29,377 nucleotides of DNA from Minisyncoccota bacterium. Lineage in GTDB: Bacteria > Patescibacteriota > Minisyncoccia > Minisyncoccales > GWA2-38-27. A program made the position numbers and the translations under genes. Shown here in pieces: positions 5,417-13,230 of this stretch. The stretch spans positions 1-29,377 of the forward strand of contig JAQUNM010000001.1 of the NCBI GenBank assembly GCA_028717605.1. The letters run 5' to 3'. Under the pieces are notes generated by a model. It had not been told where the DNA came from, ran no database searches, and saw only the letters and a program-made list of their open reading frames with translations. Within the stretch, counting starts at the first letter, position 1, and each line of letters starts with the position of its first letter.

Positions 5417-7789
5417 ATGTTCTATTATTATTTTTCTTTTTTAATATTGATTATTCTGTTTGTTGTCATATTTAAAAATAAAAAGAAAAAATTTTCTAAT
5501 ATTTTACAAAGCCTTGATATGGTTTTGTTTTCAATTAGAATACCCAAGTTTGAAAAAAAGGATGATTTAAGCCCCCAGAAAGAAAGAAAAGAAATTATTG
5601 CTTCAATGGAGCAAGTTTTTTCTTCTTTCTTAAATTTAAAAACAAAAGGTGTTCCTAGAATTGTTTTTGAGATAGCTTCTGAGCAAGGAGGAACAGATAT
5701 TGAGTTTTATGTTGCTGTTCCCAATGAATTAGCATCTTCACTAGAAAAATATATTCAGGGAGTCTATCCATTAGCTCAAGTGAGTAAAGTATCTCGTGAT
5801 TATACAATTTTTGAGCCAGATTCAAAAACAGCTGGTGCTTATTTGAAATTAAGAGAAACAAACTTTTTACCTATTAATACATATGTTTCTTTAGCTCAAG
5901 ACCCTATAGCTAGTATTACAAATGCTTTATCGAAAATAAAACCAGAAGAAGGAGTAGCCCTACAATTAATCTTAAAACCGTTTAAATATACTGTTTTTCA
6001 GAAACAAGGTAATAAAATTATTTCTTTATTAAAAAAAGGCAAAGACCTATCTTTGGCTATTAGGGATTCTCAAAAATCAGAAACAAAAAAAACCCTAGAA
6101 AGTTTTCAAAAAAAAGAAGAAAAAAAAGAAAACCCAGTTGATGAATTTTCAATAGAAGTTATCCAGAATAAAATTAAAAAACCTTTATTTGAAACTAATA
6201 TTAGAATTATAGCCTCAGCCAAGACTCAGGAAAGAGCAAAAGAAATTCTTTCTTATTTAGAAGCTAGTTTTGGCCAATTTTCTAGTTCTAATTCTTTTAA
6301 CGCTTTTTATGTTAAAGCAAAAAGAATTAAAAACTTTATTTATAATTTTAGTTTTAGAAATTTTAATCCTTTAGAAAAAAACGTTCTAAATTTGGAAGAG
6401 ATAACTAGTATATTTCATTTACCTACTAGTTCTTTAGAATCACCAAATATAAAATGGGTTACTAGCGGCGAAGTTACTCCACCAACTAATTTGCCTAAAT
6501 CAGGTGATCTTTTATTAGGTAATGTAATTTATAGAAGCGAAGAAAATCCAGTTTATTGTGCCTCTGCTGAAGACAGAAGAAGGCATTTTTATGTTATTGG
6601 ACAAACAGGTACTGGTAAATCTTCTTTACTTCAAGAATATATTAGGCAAGATATTAAAAATGGTAAAGGAGTAGGGGTTATTGATCCTCACGGTGATTTA
6701 ATTGAAAACACCTTAGCTAGCATTCCGCCTGAAAGAATAGATGATGTTGTTCTTTTTGAGCCCTTTTATACAGAAAGACCTGTTGGTTTAAATATGTTAG
6801 AATATGATACTTTGGATCAGAAAGATTTTGCTGTTCAAGAAATGATAGCTATTTTCCAAAAATTATTTCCTCCTGAAATTACTGGTCCTATGTTCGAACA
6901 CTATATGAGAAATGCTATGTTAGCTTTAATGGCTAACAAAAACGATCCAGGAACTTTAGTAGAAATTCCGCGACTTTTTACAGATACAGAATTTATGGAA
7001 GAAAGATTAGCTAGTATTACTGATCCAGTAGTAAGATTATTTTGGGAAAAAGAATGGAAACAAACGACCGGGAGTACTAGATCTGATATGCTGGGATATG
7101 TTGTTTCAAAGTTAGGAAGATTTATTGAAAATGAAATGTTAAGAAACATTATTGGTCAAGCAAAATCTGGTTTTGATTTGGCTAAAATAATGAATGAGGG
7201 GAAAATTTTTCTCGCTAATTTATCTAAAGGAAGAACTGGAGAAGTTAGCAGTTCTTTATTAGGATTAATTTTAGTTTCTAAAATGCAGATGGCAGCTATG
7301 AAAAGAGCAGATATGCTAGAACAAAATAGAAAAGATTTTTATTTATACATTGATGAGTTTCAAAACTTTACTACTGACAGTGTAGCCACTATTCTTTCTG
7401 AAGCTAGAAAATATAGGCTTAATTTAATATTGGCTCATCAATATATTCCTCAAGTAGCTGACGAAATTAAAAACGCTGTTATGGGTAATGTTGGTTCAAT
7501 GGCTATTTACAGAGTGGGGGCTGATGATGCAGAATTTTTGGAGAACAAATTTGCTCCTTATTTTTCTAAATATGATTTTGTAAATATTGATAATTATAAC
7601 TGTATAATTAGAATGATGATTAACGGATCTGTTTCTACTCCTTTTAAATTAAAAGCCCTAAAACCCAAAGAAGGCAATAAAGAAATAATTAATCCTTTAA
7701 AAGAATTGTCTAGATTAAAATATGGAAAGTCTAAACAAGAAGTGGAAAAAGAGATTTTAAGAAGGTCTAGGCTTGATACTATTGGATAA
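5417..7789 (+). CDS. VirD4/TraD/HerA-like DNA-pumping ATPase, membrane-anchored
   Basis: This 790-residue protein has one N-terminal membrane segment (about 3-19) and a basic patch after it. A region of about 370 residues without clear motifs follows, then a RecA-like motor: Walker A GQTGTGKS (395-402), the IDPHGDL segment just after it, Walker B YLYIDE (Asp646-Glu647) and a downstream ILAHQY sensor motif. This order matches conjugative coupling proteins (VirD4, TraD, TraG) and HerA/FtsK relatives, which move DNA or feed substrates to a secretion channel. No relaxase, VirB4 or other type IV secretion gene is nearby, so conjugation is not supported by context. A housekeeping role in DNA uptake, secretion or chromosome handling is equally possible. 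It abuts the 111-aa gene upstream and is followed 21 nt later by a coiled-coil gene. Confidence 0.85.
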   Translation: MFYYYFSFLILIILFVVIFKNKKKKFSNILQSLDMVLFSIRIPKFEKKDDLSPQKERKEIIASMEQVFSSFLNLKTKGVPRIVFEIASEQGGTDIEFYVAVPNELASSLEKYIQGVYPLAQVSKVSRDYTIFEPDSKTAGAYLKLRETNFLPINTYVSLAQDPIASITNALSKIKPEEGVALQLILKPFKYTVFQKQGNKIISLLKKGKDLSLAIRDSQKSETKKTLESFQKKEEKKENPVDEFSIEVIQNKIKKPLFETNIRIIASAKTQERAKEILSYLEASFGQFSSSNSFNAFYVKAKRIKNFIYNFSFRNFNPLEKNVLNLEEITSIFHLPTSSLESPNIKWVTSGEVTPPTNLPKSGDLLLGNVIYRSEENPVYCASAEDRRRHFYVIGQTGTGKSSLLQEYIRQDIKNGKGVGVIDPHGDLIENTLASIPPERIDDVVLFEPFYTERPVGLNMLEYDTLDQKDFAVQEMIAIFQKLFPPEITGPMFEHYMRNAMLALMANKNDPGTLVEIPRLFTDTEFMEERLASITDPVVRLFWEKEWKQTTGSTRSDMLGYVVSKLGRFIENEMLRNIIGQAKSGFDLAKIMNEGKIFLANLSKGRTGEVSSSLLGLILVSKMQMAAMKRADMLEQNRKDFYLYIDEFQNFTTDSVATILSEARKYRLNLILAHQYIPQVADEIKNAVMGNVGSMAIYRVGADDAEFLENKFAPYFSKYDFVNIDNYNCIIRMMINGSVSTPFKLKALKPKEGNKEIINPLKELSRLKYGKSKQEVEKEILRRSRLDTIG

Positions 7790-7810
7790 TCATCTAATTT
7801 AAAAAATATT

Positions 7811-8170
7811 ATGGAAAACTTAGAACAAAAATTTGGTCAGAATAATAATGAAGATCAAGAGATAAAAGAGGCACAGGAAATAAAAGAAAGGGCTGAAAAA
7901 ATAGAAAAGATAGAAAGAACAGAAAAAGATTATTTAGATAAATATAAAGAATATGAAAAACTTATGGATACTCTTAGAATTAGAAGAAGGGAACTTAATG
8001 AGCTTAATAAAAAACCATCTATTTTTAATAGACGTAAAGCTAAAAAAACCAAAGAAGAAATAGGTATTATTTGTGAACAAATAAATATTTTTACTAATGA
8101 ATTAGAACAAATTTTTAACGAGCTTCCGGAAGAATTAAAAAAGAAATATTTGAGAATAGAAGCAGAGTAA
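7811..8170 (+). CDS. Charged coiled-coil protein of unknown function (119 aa)
   Basis: The protein is almost entirely Glu, Lys, Arg, Ile and Leu, with a long predicted helix over about residues 15-70 and a second over about 78-118, separated by KKPSIFNRRKAKK. This is a helical hairpin arrangement. No membrane segment and no enzyme motif is visible. It lies 21 nt after the ATPase gene on the same strand and no terminator is visible between them, so it is probably the last gene of that operon and may be an accessory of the ATPase. Functional inference is weak. Confidence 0.65.
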   Translation: MENLEQKFGQNNNEDQEIKEAQEIKERAEKIEKIERTEKDYLDKYKEYEKLMDTLRIRRRELNELNKKPSIFNRRKAKKTKEEIGIICEQINIFTNELEQIFNELPEELKKKYLRIEAE

Positions 8171-8209
8171 AATTAGATGAAAAGACGAATTTAATTATTT
8201 TTATCTTTT

Positions 8210-8238
8210 TTGATTTTTGTTAACATTAATGCTAGAAT
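8210..8238 (+). promoter_or_regulatory. Leaderless promoter of thpR and the cell-wall block
   Basis: TTGATT (8210-8215), 17 nt, then an extended -10 TG-C-TAGAAT (8230-8238). The ATG at 8245 begins exactly 6 nt after the -10, where the +1 is expected. No Shine-Dalgarno is present. This gap (8171-8244) is one of the largest between genes in the block, and a new transcript starting here fits. Confidence 0.75.
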
Positions 8239-8244
8239 TGTTTA

Positions 8245-8721
8245 ATGGCTAGGGTTTTTATTGCTATTAATTTACCTCAAGAAATAAAAGAAAAGCTTGT
8301 TTCTTATTATAATTTTGAATTACCAGCCAAATGGACTAAAAAAGAAAATTTACACATTACAGTTGATTTTTGGGGTTATATTAGGGACGATAAAATTCCA
8401 GAAATAATAGAAAAGACTAAGGAAAAAGCAAAGAATATTTCTCCTTTTTTGATTAAGTTGAATAAGATATGTTTTGCTCCTCCTGGATATTCTATCCCTA
8501 AAATGGTTTGGGTCACAGGAAAAGCTGATAAATTAATTAAAGATGTTCATATTACTTTAGCTAGAATTAAAAAGTGGGAGCTCCAAAGACAAGAAAATAT
8601 TATAGAGATAGAAAAAAACATTAATCTAGAATTTATAGCTGAATCTTTAGACGTTATGGAATCAAAATTAAAAAAAGGCGAACCAGAATACATTCTGTTG
8701 CAAAAAAATAAATTTCAATGA
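8245..8721 (+). CDS. thpR: RNA 2',3'-cyclic phosphodiesterase (2'-5' RNA ligase family), short form
   Basis: The protein has the two HxTx motifs of the 2H phosphoesterase superfamily: His37/Thr39 in LHITVDFWG and His102/Thr104 in VHITLARIK. The start (ARVFIAINLP) is typical of ThpR/LigT, which hydrolyses RNA 2',3'-cyclic phosphates and can reversibly join 2'-5' ends of tRNA halves. The length is 158 rather than about 180-190; the segment between VWVTGKADK and the second motif lacks roughly 20-25 residues, but both catalytic motifs remain. Its stop overlaps the murC start (ATGA), so this RNA enzyme is coupled to cell-wall synthesis genes, probably by genome packing rather than function. Confidence 0.88.
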   Translation: MARVFIAINLPQEIKEKLVSYYNFELPAKWTKKENLHITVDFWGYIRDDKIPEIIEKTKEKAKNISPFLIKLNKICFAPPGYSIPKMVWVTGKADKLIKDVHITLARIKKWELQRQENIIEIEKNINLEFIAESLDVMESKLKKGEPEYILLQKNKFQ

Positions 8722-9959
8722 AAATCCATTTTATAGGTATAGGCGGTATAGGAATTAGTGCTTTAGCTGGTTATTATTTAAAAAAAGGAGCGATGGTTTC
8801 TGGTTCTGATTTGAGTTTTTCCGAGACTACCAATTATCTAAAAAAACAAGGGGCTAAAATTATCAACGGACATAAAATCCAAAATATTAAAAAAGATTTA
8901 GATTTAGTTATATATAGTCCAGCTGTTAAAAAAGAAAATCCTGAGTATAAAAGAGCCAAAGAATTAAAGATTCCCTTAAAAAGTTATCCTCAAGCTTTAG
9001 GGCAATTAACTAAAAAATATTTTACTATTGCTGTTTCAGGAACTCACGGGAAAAGCACTACTTGTTCTATGATAGCTTTACTTTTAGAGAAAGCTGGTTT
9101 TGATCCGACAGTAATTGTTGGCACAAAATTAAAGGAATTTTCCAACTTGAATTTTAGGGTCGGTAAAAGCAAGTATTTGGTTATTGAAGCTGATGAGCAT
9201 TTTGCTTCTTTTTTAAATTATTCACCCGACATTATTATTTTAACAAACATAGAAAAAGAGCACCTGGATTATTATAAAAACTTTAAAAATATATTAAAAA
9301 CTTTTAAAAAATATATTAAAAAACTCCCTAAAAATGGTTTATTAATTATTAATAAAGATATAAAAATAAAAGCTCTTAATGTAATAAAATATGGACAAAG
9401 AAGGATAAAACTAAAAATACCAGGAAAACATAATCAATTAAACGCTTCTGCTGCTTTAACATTGGCTCGTTACTTAAGAATTCCAGATAAAATTTCTTTA
9501 AAAGTTTTAGCAGAATATAATGGTTGTTGGAGAAGATTCGAACAAAGAAAATATAAAAAATTAATAATTATTTCTGATTATGCTCATCATCCTACTGAAG
9601 TTAGAGAAACCCTTAAAGCAGCTAGAGAAAAATTCAAACAAAAAAATATCTGGTGTATTTTTCAACCCCATCAATATCAAAGAACTTATTATTTTTTTAA
9701 TGATTTTATAAAAACATTTAAATTTAACTATCAAGATAATTTAATAATTACTGATGTTTTTGAAGTAGAAGGAAGAGAAAACGAAAACATAAAAAAGAAA
9801 GTTAATATTCAAAAATTAGCTAAAAAAGCTGGTGGAATTTATTTAACACAGGACAAGATAGGTAATTATTTAAAAAACAATATAAAAAACAATAGTATTA
9901 TTATATTTATGGGAGCAGGAAACATATATCTTTTAGCTGATAAAATATTTCCAAAATAA
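8718..9959 (+). CDS. murC: UDP-N-acetylmuramate--L-alanine ligase
   Basis: MurC adds L-Ala to UDP-MurNAc in the cytoplasm, the first peptide step of peptidoglycan synthesis. The N-terminal Rossmann domain begins with FIGIGGIGISALAGYY, the MurC-type dinucleotide fold that binds the UDP-sugar. The ATP loop is SGTHGKSTT (107-115, Lys112). EADEHFASF and TNIEKEHLDYY are central-domain Mg and ATP motifs. SDYAHHPTEV and IFQPHQYQRT in the C-terminal domain are typical of MurC and distinguish it from MurD and MurF. At 413 residues it is shorter than the common 450-490 but complete. Mpl ligase is the alternative; context with murD and murG favours MurC. Confidence 0.95.
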   Translation: MKIHFIGIGGIGISALAGYYLKKGAMVSGSDLSFSETTNYLKKQGAKIINGHKIQNIKKDLDLVIYSPAVKKENPEYKRAKELKIPLKSYPQALGQLTKKYFTIAVSGTHGKSTTCSMIALLLEKAGFDPTVIVGTKLKEFSNLNFRVGKSKYLVIEADEHFASFLNYSPDIIILTNIEKEHLDYYKNFKNILKTFKKYIKKLPKNGLLIINKDIKIKALNVIKYGQRRIKLKIPGKHNQLNASAALTLARYLRIPDKISLKVLAEYNGCWRRFEQRKYKKLIIISDYAHHPTEVRETLKAAREKFKQKNIWCIFQPHQYQRTYYFFNDFIKTFKFNYQDNLIITDVFEVEGRENENIKKKVNIQKLAKKAGGIYLTQDKIGNYLKNNIKNNSIIIFMGAGNIYLLADKIFPK

Positions 9960-9976
9960 AATATATTTGCTATAAT
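9948..9976 (+). promoter_or_regulatory. Leaderless promoter of aspS
   Basis: An extended -10, TG-C-TATAAT (9968-9976), lies 6 nt before the ATG at 9983. A weak -35 (TTTCCA, 9948-9953, four of six matches) is 17 nt upstream, inside the 3' end of murC. No Shine-Dalgarno is present. The predicted +1 coincides with the A of the start codon. Confidence 0.7.
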
Positions 9977-9982
9977 TTACAT

Positions 9983-11296
9983 ATGAAAAAAATATATATT
10001 AATCAAACACCAGAATATATCGGTAAAAAAATAACCATATCTGCCTGGATAGACACCAGAAGGGATCATGGTAAAGTTGTCTTTTTAGATTTAAAAGATA
10101 AATCAGGTATTCTGCAAGCAGTAGGTCAATGTTTAGGAAAAGAATTTCAGCCACAATGTGTTATTCAAGTCCAGGGAAAAATTAAACAAAGACCTGAAAA
10201 AATGCAGAATAAAAAACTAGAAACAGGAAAAATAGAACTAGAAATTGAAACAATTAAATTATTAACTGAATCAGAGCCTTTCCCCTTTGATATTAACGAT
10301 AAACTAACTCTACCTATTTTGTTAGACTACAGACCAATTACTTTAAGAAATCCTAAAATTAGAGCTATTTTTAAAATTGAAGAAGGGATTACAGAAAGTT
10401 TTAGGAAAAATATGAGAGCTTTAGATTTTACTGAATTCCATGCTCCGGCCATAGTGCCTTCTACTACTGAAGGAGGAGCTGAGGTTTTCTCTCTTGACTA
10501 TTATAATTCTAAGGCATATTTAGCTCAAAGCCCTCAACTTTATAAACAAATTATGGTTGGAGTATTTGAAAGGGTTTTTACTGTTGCTCATGCATATAGA
10601 GCAGAACCAAGTGTTACTACTCGTCATATTGCCGAATATGTAAGTCTAGACGCAGAAATGGGGTTTATTGATTCTTGGAAAGATATAATGGAGGTTTGTG
10701 AAAAATTGATAAAGAATATTTTAAATGATCTGGAAAAAAATTATAAAAAAGAATTAAAAATATTTTTAGCTACTATACCTGAGATTAAAGGTAAAATTCC
10801 TGTTTTAACTCTACAAGAAGCCTTAGATATTCTGTATAAGTTAACTAAAAAAGATCAGAGAAATGAACCTGATTTAGACCCAGAGGGCGAAAAAGAAATA
10901 TGTCAATATATTAAAGAAAAATATGGATCAGATTTTGTTTTTATCACTCACTTTCCTGTTTCTAAAAGACCCTTTTATACCTTTCCTGATCCGGAAAACC
11001 CTAAATTAACTCTTTCTTTTGATATTTTATGTAGGGGATTAGAAATAGTAACTGGTGGACAAAGAATTAATGATTATAAAAAATTATTAGAAAATATTAA
11101 AAAATGGGGGAATAACCCAGAAACTTTTTCTTTTTATCTTCAAGCTTTTAAATATGGAATGCCACCAGAAGGAGGTTTTGCTTTGGGTTTAGAAAGAATG
11201 GTAAAACAAATTTTGGGACTAGAAAATATTAGAGAGGCTATTCCTTTTCCAAGAGATATGCAAAGAATTGATCAAAGATTATATAAAAATGACTAG
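9983..11296 (+). CDS. aspS: Aspartyl-tRNA synthetase, archaeal type, possibly non-discriminating
   Basis: This is a class II synthetase of 437 residues with an N-terminal OB anticodon-binding domain (about 1-105). Motif 2 lies around FTVAHAYRAEPSVTTRHIAE and motif 3 is GFALGLERMV. RPFYTFPDPENP and IVTGGQRIN separate it from AsnRS. It lacks the large GAD insertion of bacterial AspRS (about 590 aa), and the C-terminus FPRDMQR fits the archaeal/eukaryal AspRS branch. His29 in the RRDHG segment matches, as I remember, the His seen in non-discriminating enzymes, which also charge tRNA-Asn with Asp for later amidation by GatCAB. That part is inference. It has its own leaderless-type promoter, and its 3' end overlaps the carboxypeptidase gene by 8 nt. 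Confidence 0.9.
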   Translation: MKKIYINQTPEYIGKKITISAWIDTRRDHGKVVFLDLKDKSGILQAVGQCLGKEFQPQCVIQVQGKIKQRPEKMQNKKLETGKIELEIETIKLLTESEPFPFDINDKLTLPILLDYRPITLRNPKIRAIFKIEEGITESFRKNMRALDFTEFHAPAIVPSTTEGGAEVFSLDYYNSKAYLAQSPQLYKQIMVGVFERVFTVAHAYRAEPSVTTRHIAEYVSLDAEMGFIDSWKDIMEVCEKLIKNILNDLEKNYKKELKIFLATIPEIKGKIPVLTLQEALDILYKLTKKDQRNEPDLDPEGEKEICQYIKEKYGSDFVFITHFPVSKRPFYTFPDPENPKLTLSFDILCRGLEIVTGGQRINDYKKLLENIKKWGNNPETFSFYLQAFKYGMPPEGGFALGLERMVKQILGLENIREAIPFPRDMQRIDQRLYKND

Positions 11297-12203
11297 AAAT
11301 TTAAAATTTTTTATTTTCCCTCTTTTTTTTACTATTATTATTTTTTTAGGTATAAATATTCTTTTTGGGAAAACAGAAAAAGCTCCTAGCTTTACGGCTC
11401 AAATAGTAGAAACATCACCTTTAAGAAAAATAAATATTCAGCCCAACCTTTCGGCTCAATCAGCTATTGTTATGGAAGTAGACAAGAAAGGGAACGATAT
11501 TGTTCATTTTGAAAAAGGAATAAAACAAAAATTACCTATTGCTTCTTTAACCAAATTAATGACAGCTTTAGTTGTTTTTGAAAATCCGTTAATTTATCCA
11601 AAGTCTATGCCAATTACTTTAAGCAAAAAAGCTGTTTCTCAAATAGATGCTTCAAGATATATAACACTAGAAGAAGGAAAGACTTTTTCCTTAGAAACAC
11701 TTTTGAATATTTTGTTAATAGAAAGTGGAAATGGGGCTGCTCAAATTATAGCTGAAACCTTAGGGGAAAAAGAGTTTATTAACACTATGAATTTTAAAGC
11801 CAAAGAATTAAATATGTTAGATACTTTTTTTGTTAATCCATCAGGACTAGATAATAGAGATAATTATAACTATTCTACGGTTTATGATTTAGCCGTTTTG
11901 GCTCAATATATTAAAAAAAATTATCCTGAAATTTTCCACATAAGCAGTAAAGAAATTTATCATGTTTTCGATATAAATAATGAATTTTATTATTTTATTC
12001 CAGAAAACACCAATAAACTTTTATTTGAAATACCAGAAATAATTGGCGGGAAAACAGGCTGGACTCCTACAGCTGGTCAATGTTTACTAGTTTTATTTTC
12101 TCATCCCCATAAAGATACTTATTTTATTAGCGTTGTTTTAAATTCTCAAAACAGGTTTGAAGATATTAAAAATATAATTCAACAAATATATAATGATAAT
12201 TGA
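11289..12203 (+). CDS. dacA: D-alanyl-D-alanine carboxypeptidase, penicillin-binding S11 family
   Basis: The three active-site motifs of low-molecular-weight PBPs are intact: SLTK (Ser86, Lys89), SGN (Ser146-Asn148) and KTG (255-257). An N-terminal hydrophobic segment (about 5-27, FFIFPLFFTIIIFLGINILFG) acts as signal anchor, placing the enzyme outside the membrane where it trims the terminal D-Ala of peptidoglycan side chains. I chose the ATG at 11289 over a TTG at 11268 that would only add residues deeper into aspS. At 304 residues it stops near the end of the catalytic domain and lacks the C-terminal beta domain and amphipathic anchor of E. coli PBP5. It overlaps mraY by 11 nt. Confidence 0.92.
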   Translation: MTRNLKFFIFPLFFTIIIFLGINILFGKTEKAPSFTAQIVETSPLRKINIQPNLSAQSAIVMEVDKKGNDIVHFEKGIKQKLPIASLTKLMTALVVFENPLIYPKSMPITLSKKAVSQIDASRYITLEEGKTFSLETLLNILLIESGNGAAQIIAETLGEKEFINTMNFKAKELNMLDTFFVNPSGLDNRDNYNYSTVYDLAVLAQYIKKNYPEIFHISSKEIYHVFDINNEFYYFIPENTNKLLFEIPEIIGGKTGWTPTAGQCLLVLFSHPHKDTYFISVVLNSQNRFEDIKNIIQQIYNDN

Positions 12204-13230
12204 TCTTATTAAAATATTTGTTATTGGTAGTGCTTCTTTTTTCTTAGCTTTTTTTTTAACCCCTGCTTTAACTTATTTTTTATATAAATATAAGTTATGG
12301 AAGAAAACATCTAAATTAAAATCAATCGATGGTTATGATCTAGAAGTTTTTCCTAAATTTCATGCTCAAAAAGAAACAAAGGTTCCCAGAATTGGGGGAA
12401 TTTTAATTTGGTTTTCTGTTCTTTTTTTATCTTATTTTTTTTATTTTTTATCTAAAACCGGAATATGGTCATTAGAAAAAATGAATTTTTTAAATAGATC
12501 TCAAACTTGGCTTCCTCTTTTTGCTCTAGTAGCAGCTGCTTTAGTTGGGTTAACTGATGATGTTCTAGAAATATTATCAAAAAAGGTTATTGGTTTAAAA
12601 CTAAGATATAGAATTTTATTAGTTGCCTTAATTGGTTTAATTGGTAGTTGGTGGTTTTTCTATAAACTTGGTTTTCAAACTATCCATATTCCTGGTAACG
12701 GAGATATATTTATTGGTTTTTGGTATATTCCTCTTTTTATTTTAGTTATGATAGCGACTTATTCTGGCAGTGTCATAGATGGGCTCGATGGTTTATCTGG
12801 AGGAGCCTTTGCTTCAATGTTTGCTGCTTTTGGAGCTATTGCTTTAGCTAGGGGACAAATAGATTTAGCTGCTTTTTGTATTGCTATCACTGGTGCTATT
12901 CTGGCTTTTTTATGGTTTAATATTCCACCAGCTCGTTTTTATATGGGAGAAACAGGTATTATGGGTCTTTGTTGCTCTTTAACTGTGATAGCCTTTTTAA
13001 CTGATTCTGTTTTAGTTTTACCTATTATTGGGTTTTTATTAGTTATTGAATCAGGATCAGTAATTATTCAGCTTATTAGCAAAAAACTAGGAAAAAAGGT
13101 TTTTTTAGCTGCTCCTTTGCATCATCATTTTGAAGCAAAGTTATGGCCTCATTATAAAATTACTATGAGGTTTTGGATAATAGGAGTGATTGCTGCTTTA
13201 GTTGGAGTAGCCATAAGACTATTAGGATGA
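12193..13230 (+). CDS. mraY: Phospho-N-acetylmuramoyl-pentapeptide transferase
   Basis: This integral membrane enzyme makes lipid I from UDP-MurNAc-pentapeptide and undecaprenyl phosphate. Visible family motifs are PRIGGI (65-70), the acidic pair TDD (Asp122, Asp123), DGLDGLSGG (196-204) and PLHHHFE (308-314). About ten hydrophobic segments are spread over 345 residues, near the usual 320-360. The segment that normally reads FMGDxGS, holding an Mg-binding catalytic Asp, reads YMGETG here, so Glu253 replaces that Asp. The ATG overlaps the carboxypeptidase end and the stop overlaps murD (ATGA). Confidence 0.96.
   Translation: MIIDLIKIFVIGSASFFLAFFLTPALTYFLYKYKLWKKTSKLKSIDGYDLEVFPKFHAQKETKVPRIGGILIWFSVLFLSYFFYFLSKTGIWSLEKMNFLNRSQTWLPLFALVAAALVGLTDDVLEILSKKVIGLKLRYRILLVALIGLIGSWWFFYKLGFQTIHIPGNGDIFIGFWYIPLFILVMIATYSGSVIDGLDGLSGGAFASMFAAFGAIALARGQIDLAAFCIAITGAILAFLWFNIPPARFYMGETGIMGLCCSLTVIAFLTDSVLVLPIIGFLLVIESGSVIIQLISKKLGKKVFLAAPLHHHFEAKLWPHYKITMRFWIIGVIAALVGVAIRLLG

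Noticed and set aside
8171..8209. Possible terminator between the coiled-coil gene and thpR (AAAAGA and TCTTTTTT)
   Set aside because: The stem would be six weak pairs with an 18-nt loop and no GC, which is not convincing.
13173..13226. Extended N-terminus for MurD
   Set aside because: The 18 extra codons are the mraY tail read in another frame; ATG 13227 begins the Rossmann fold directly.
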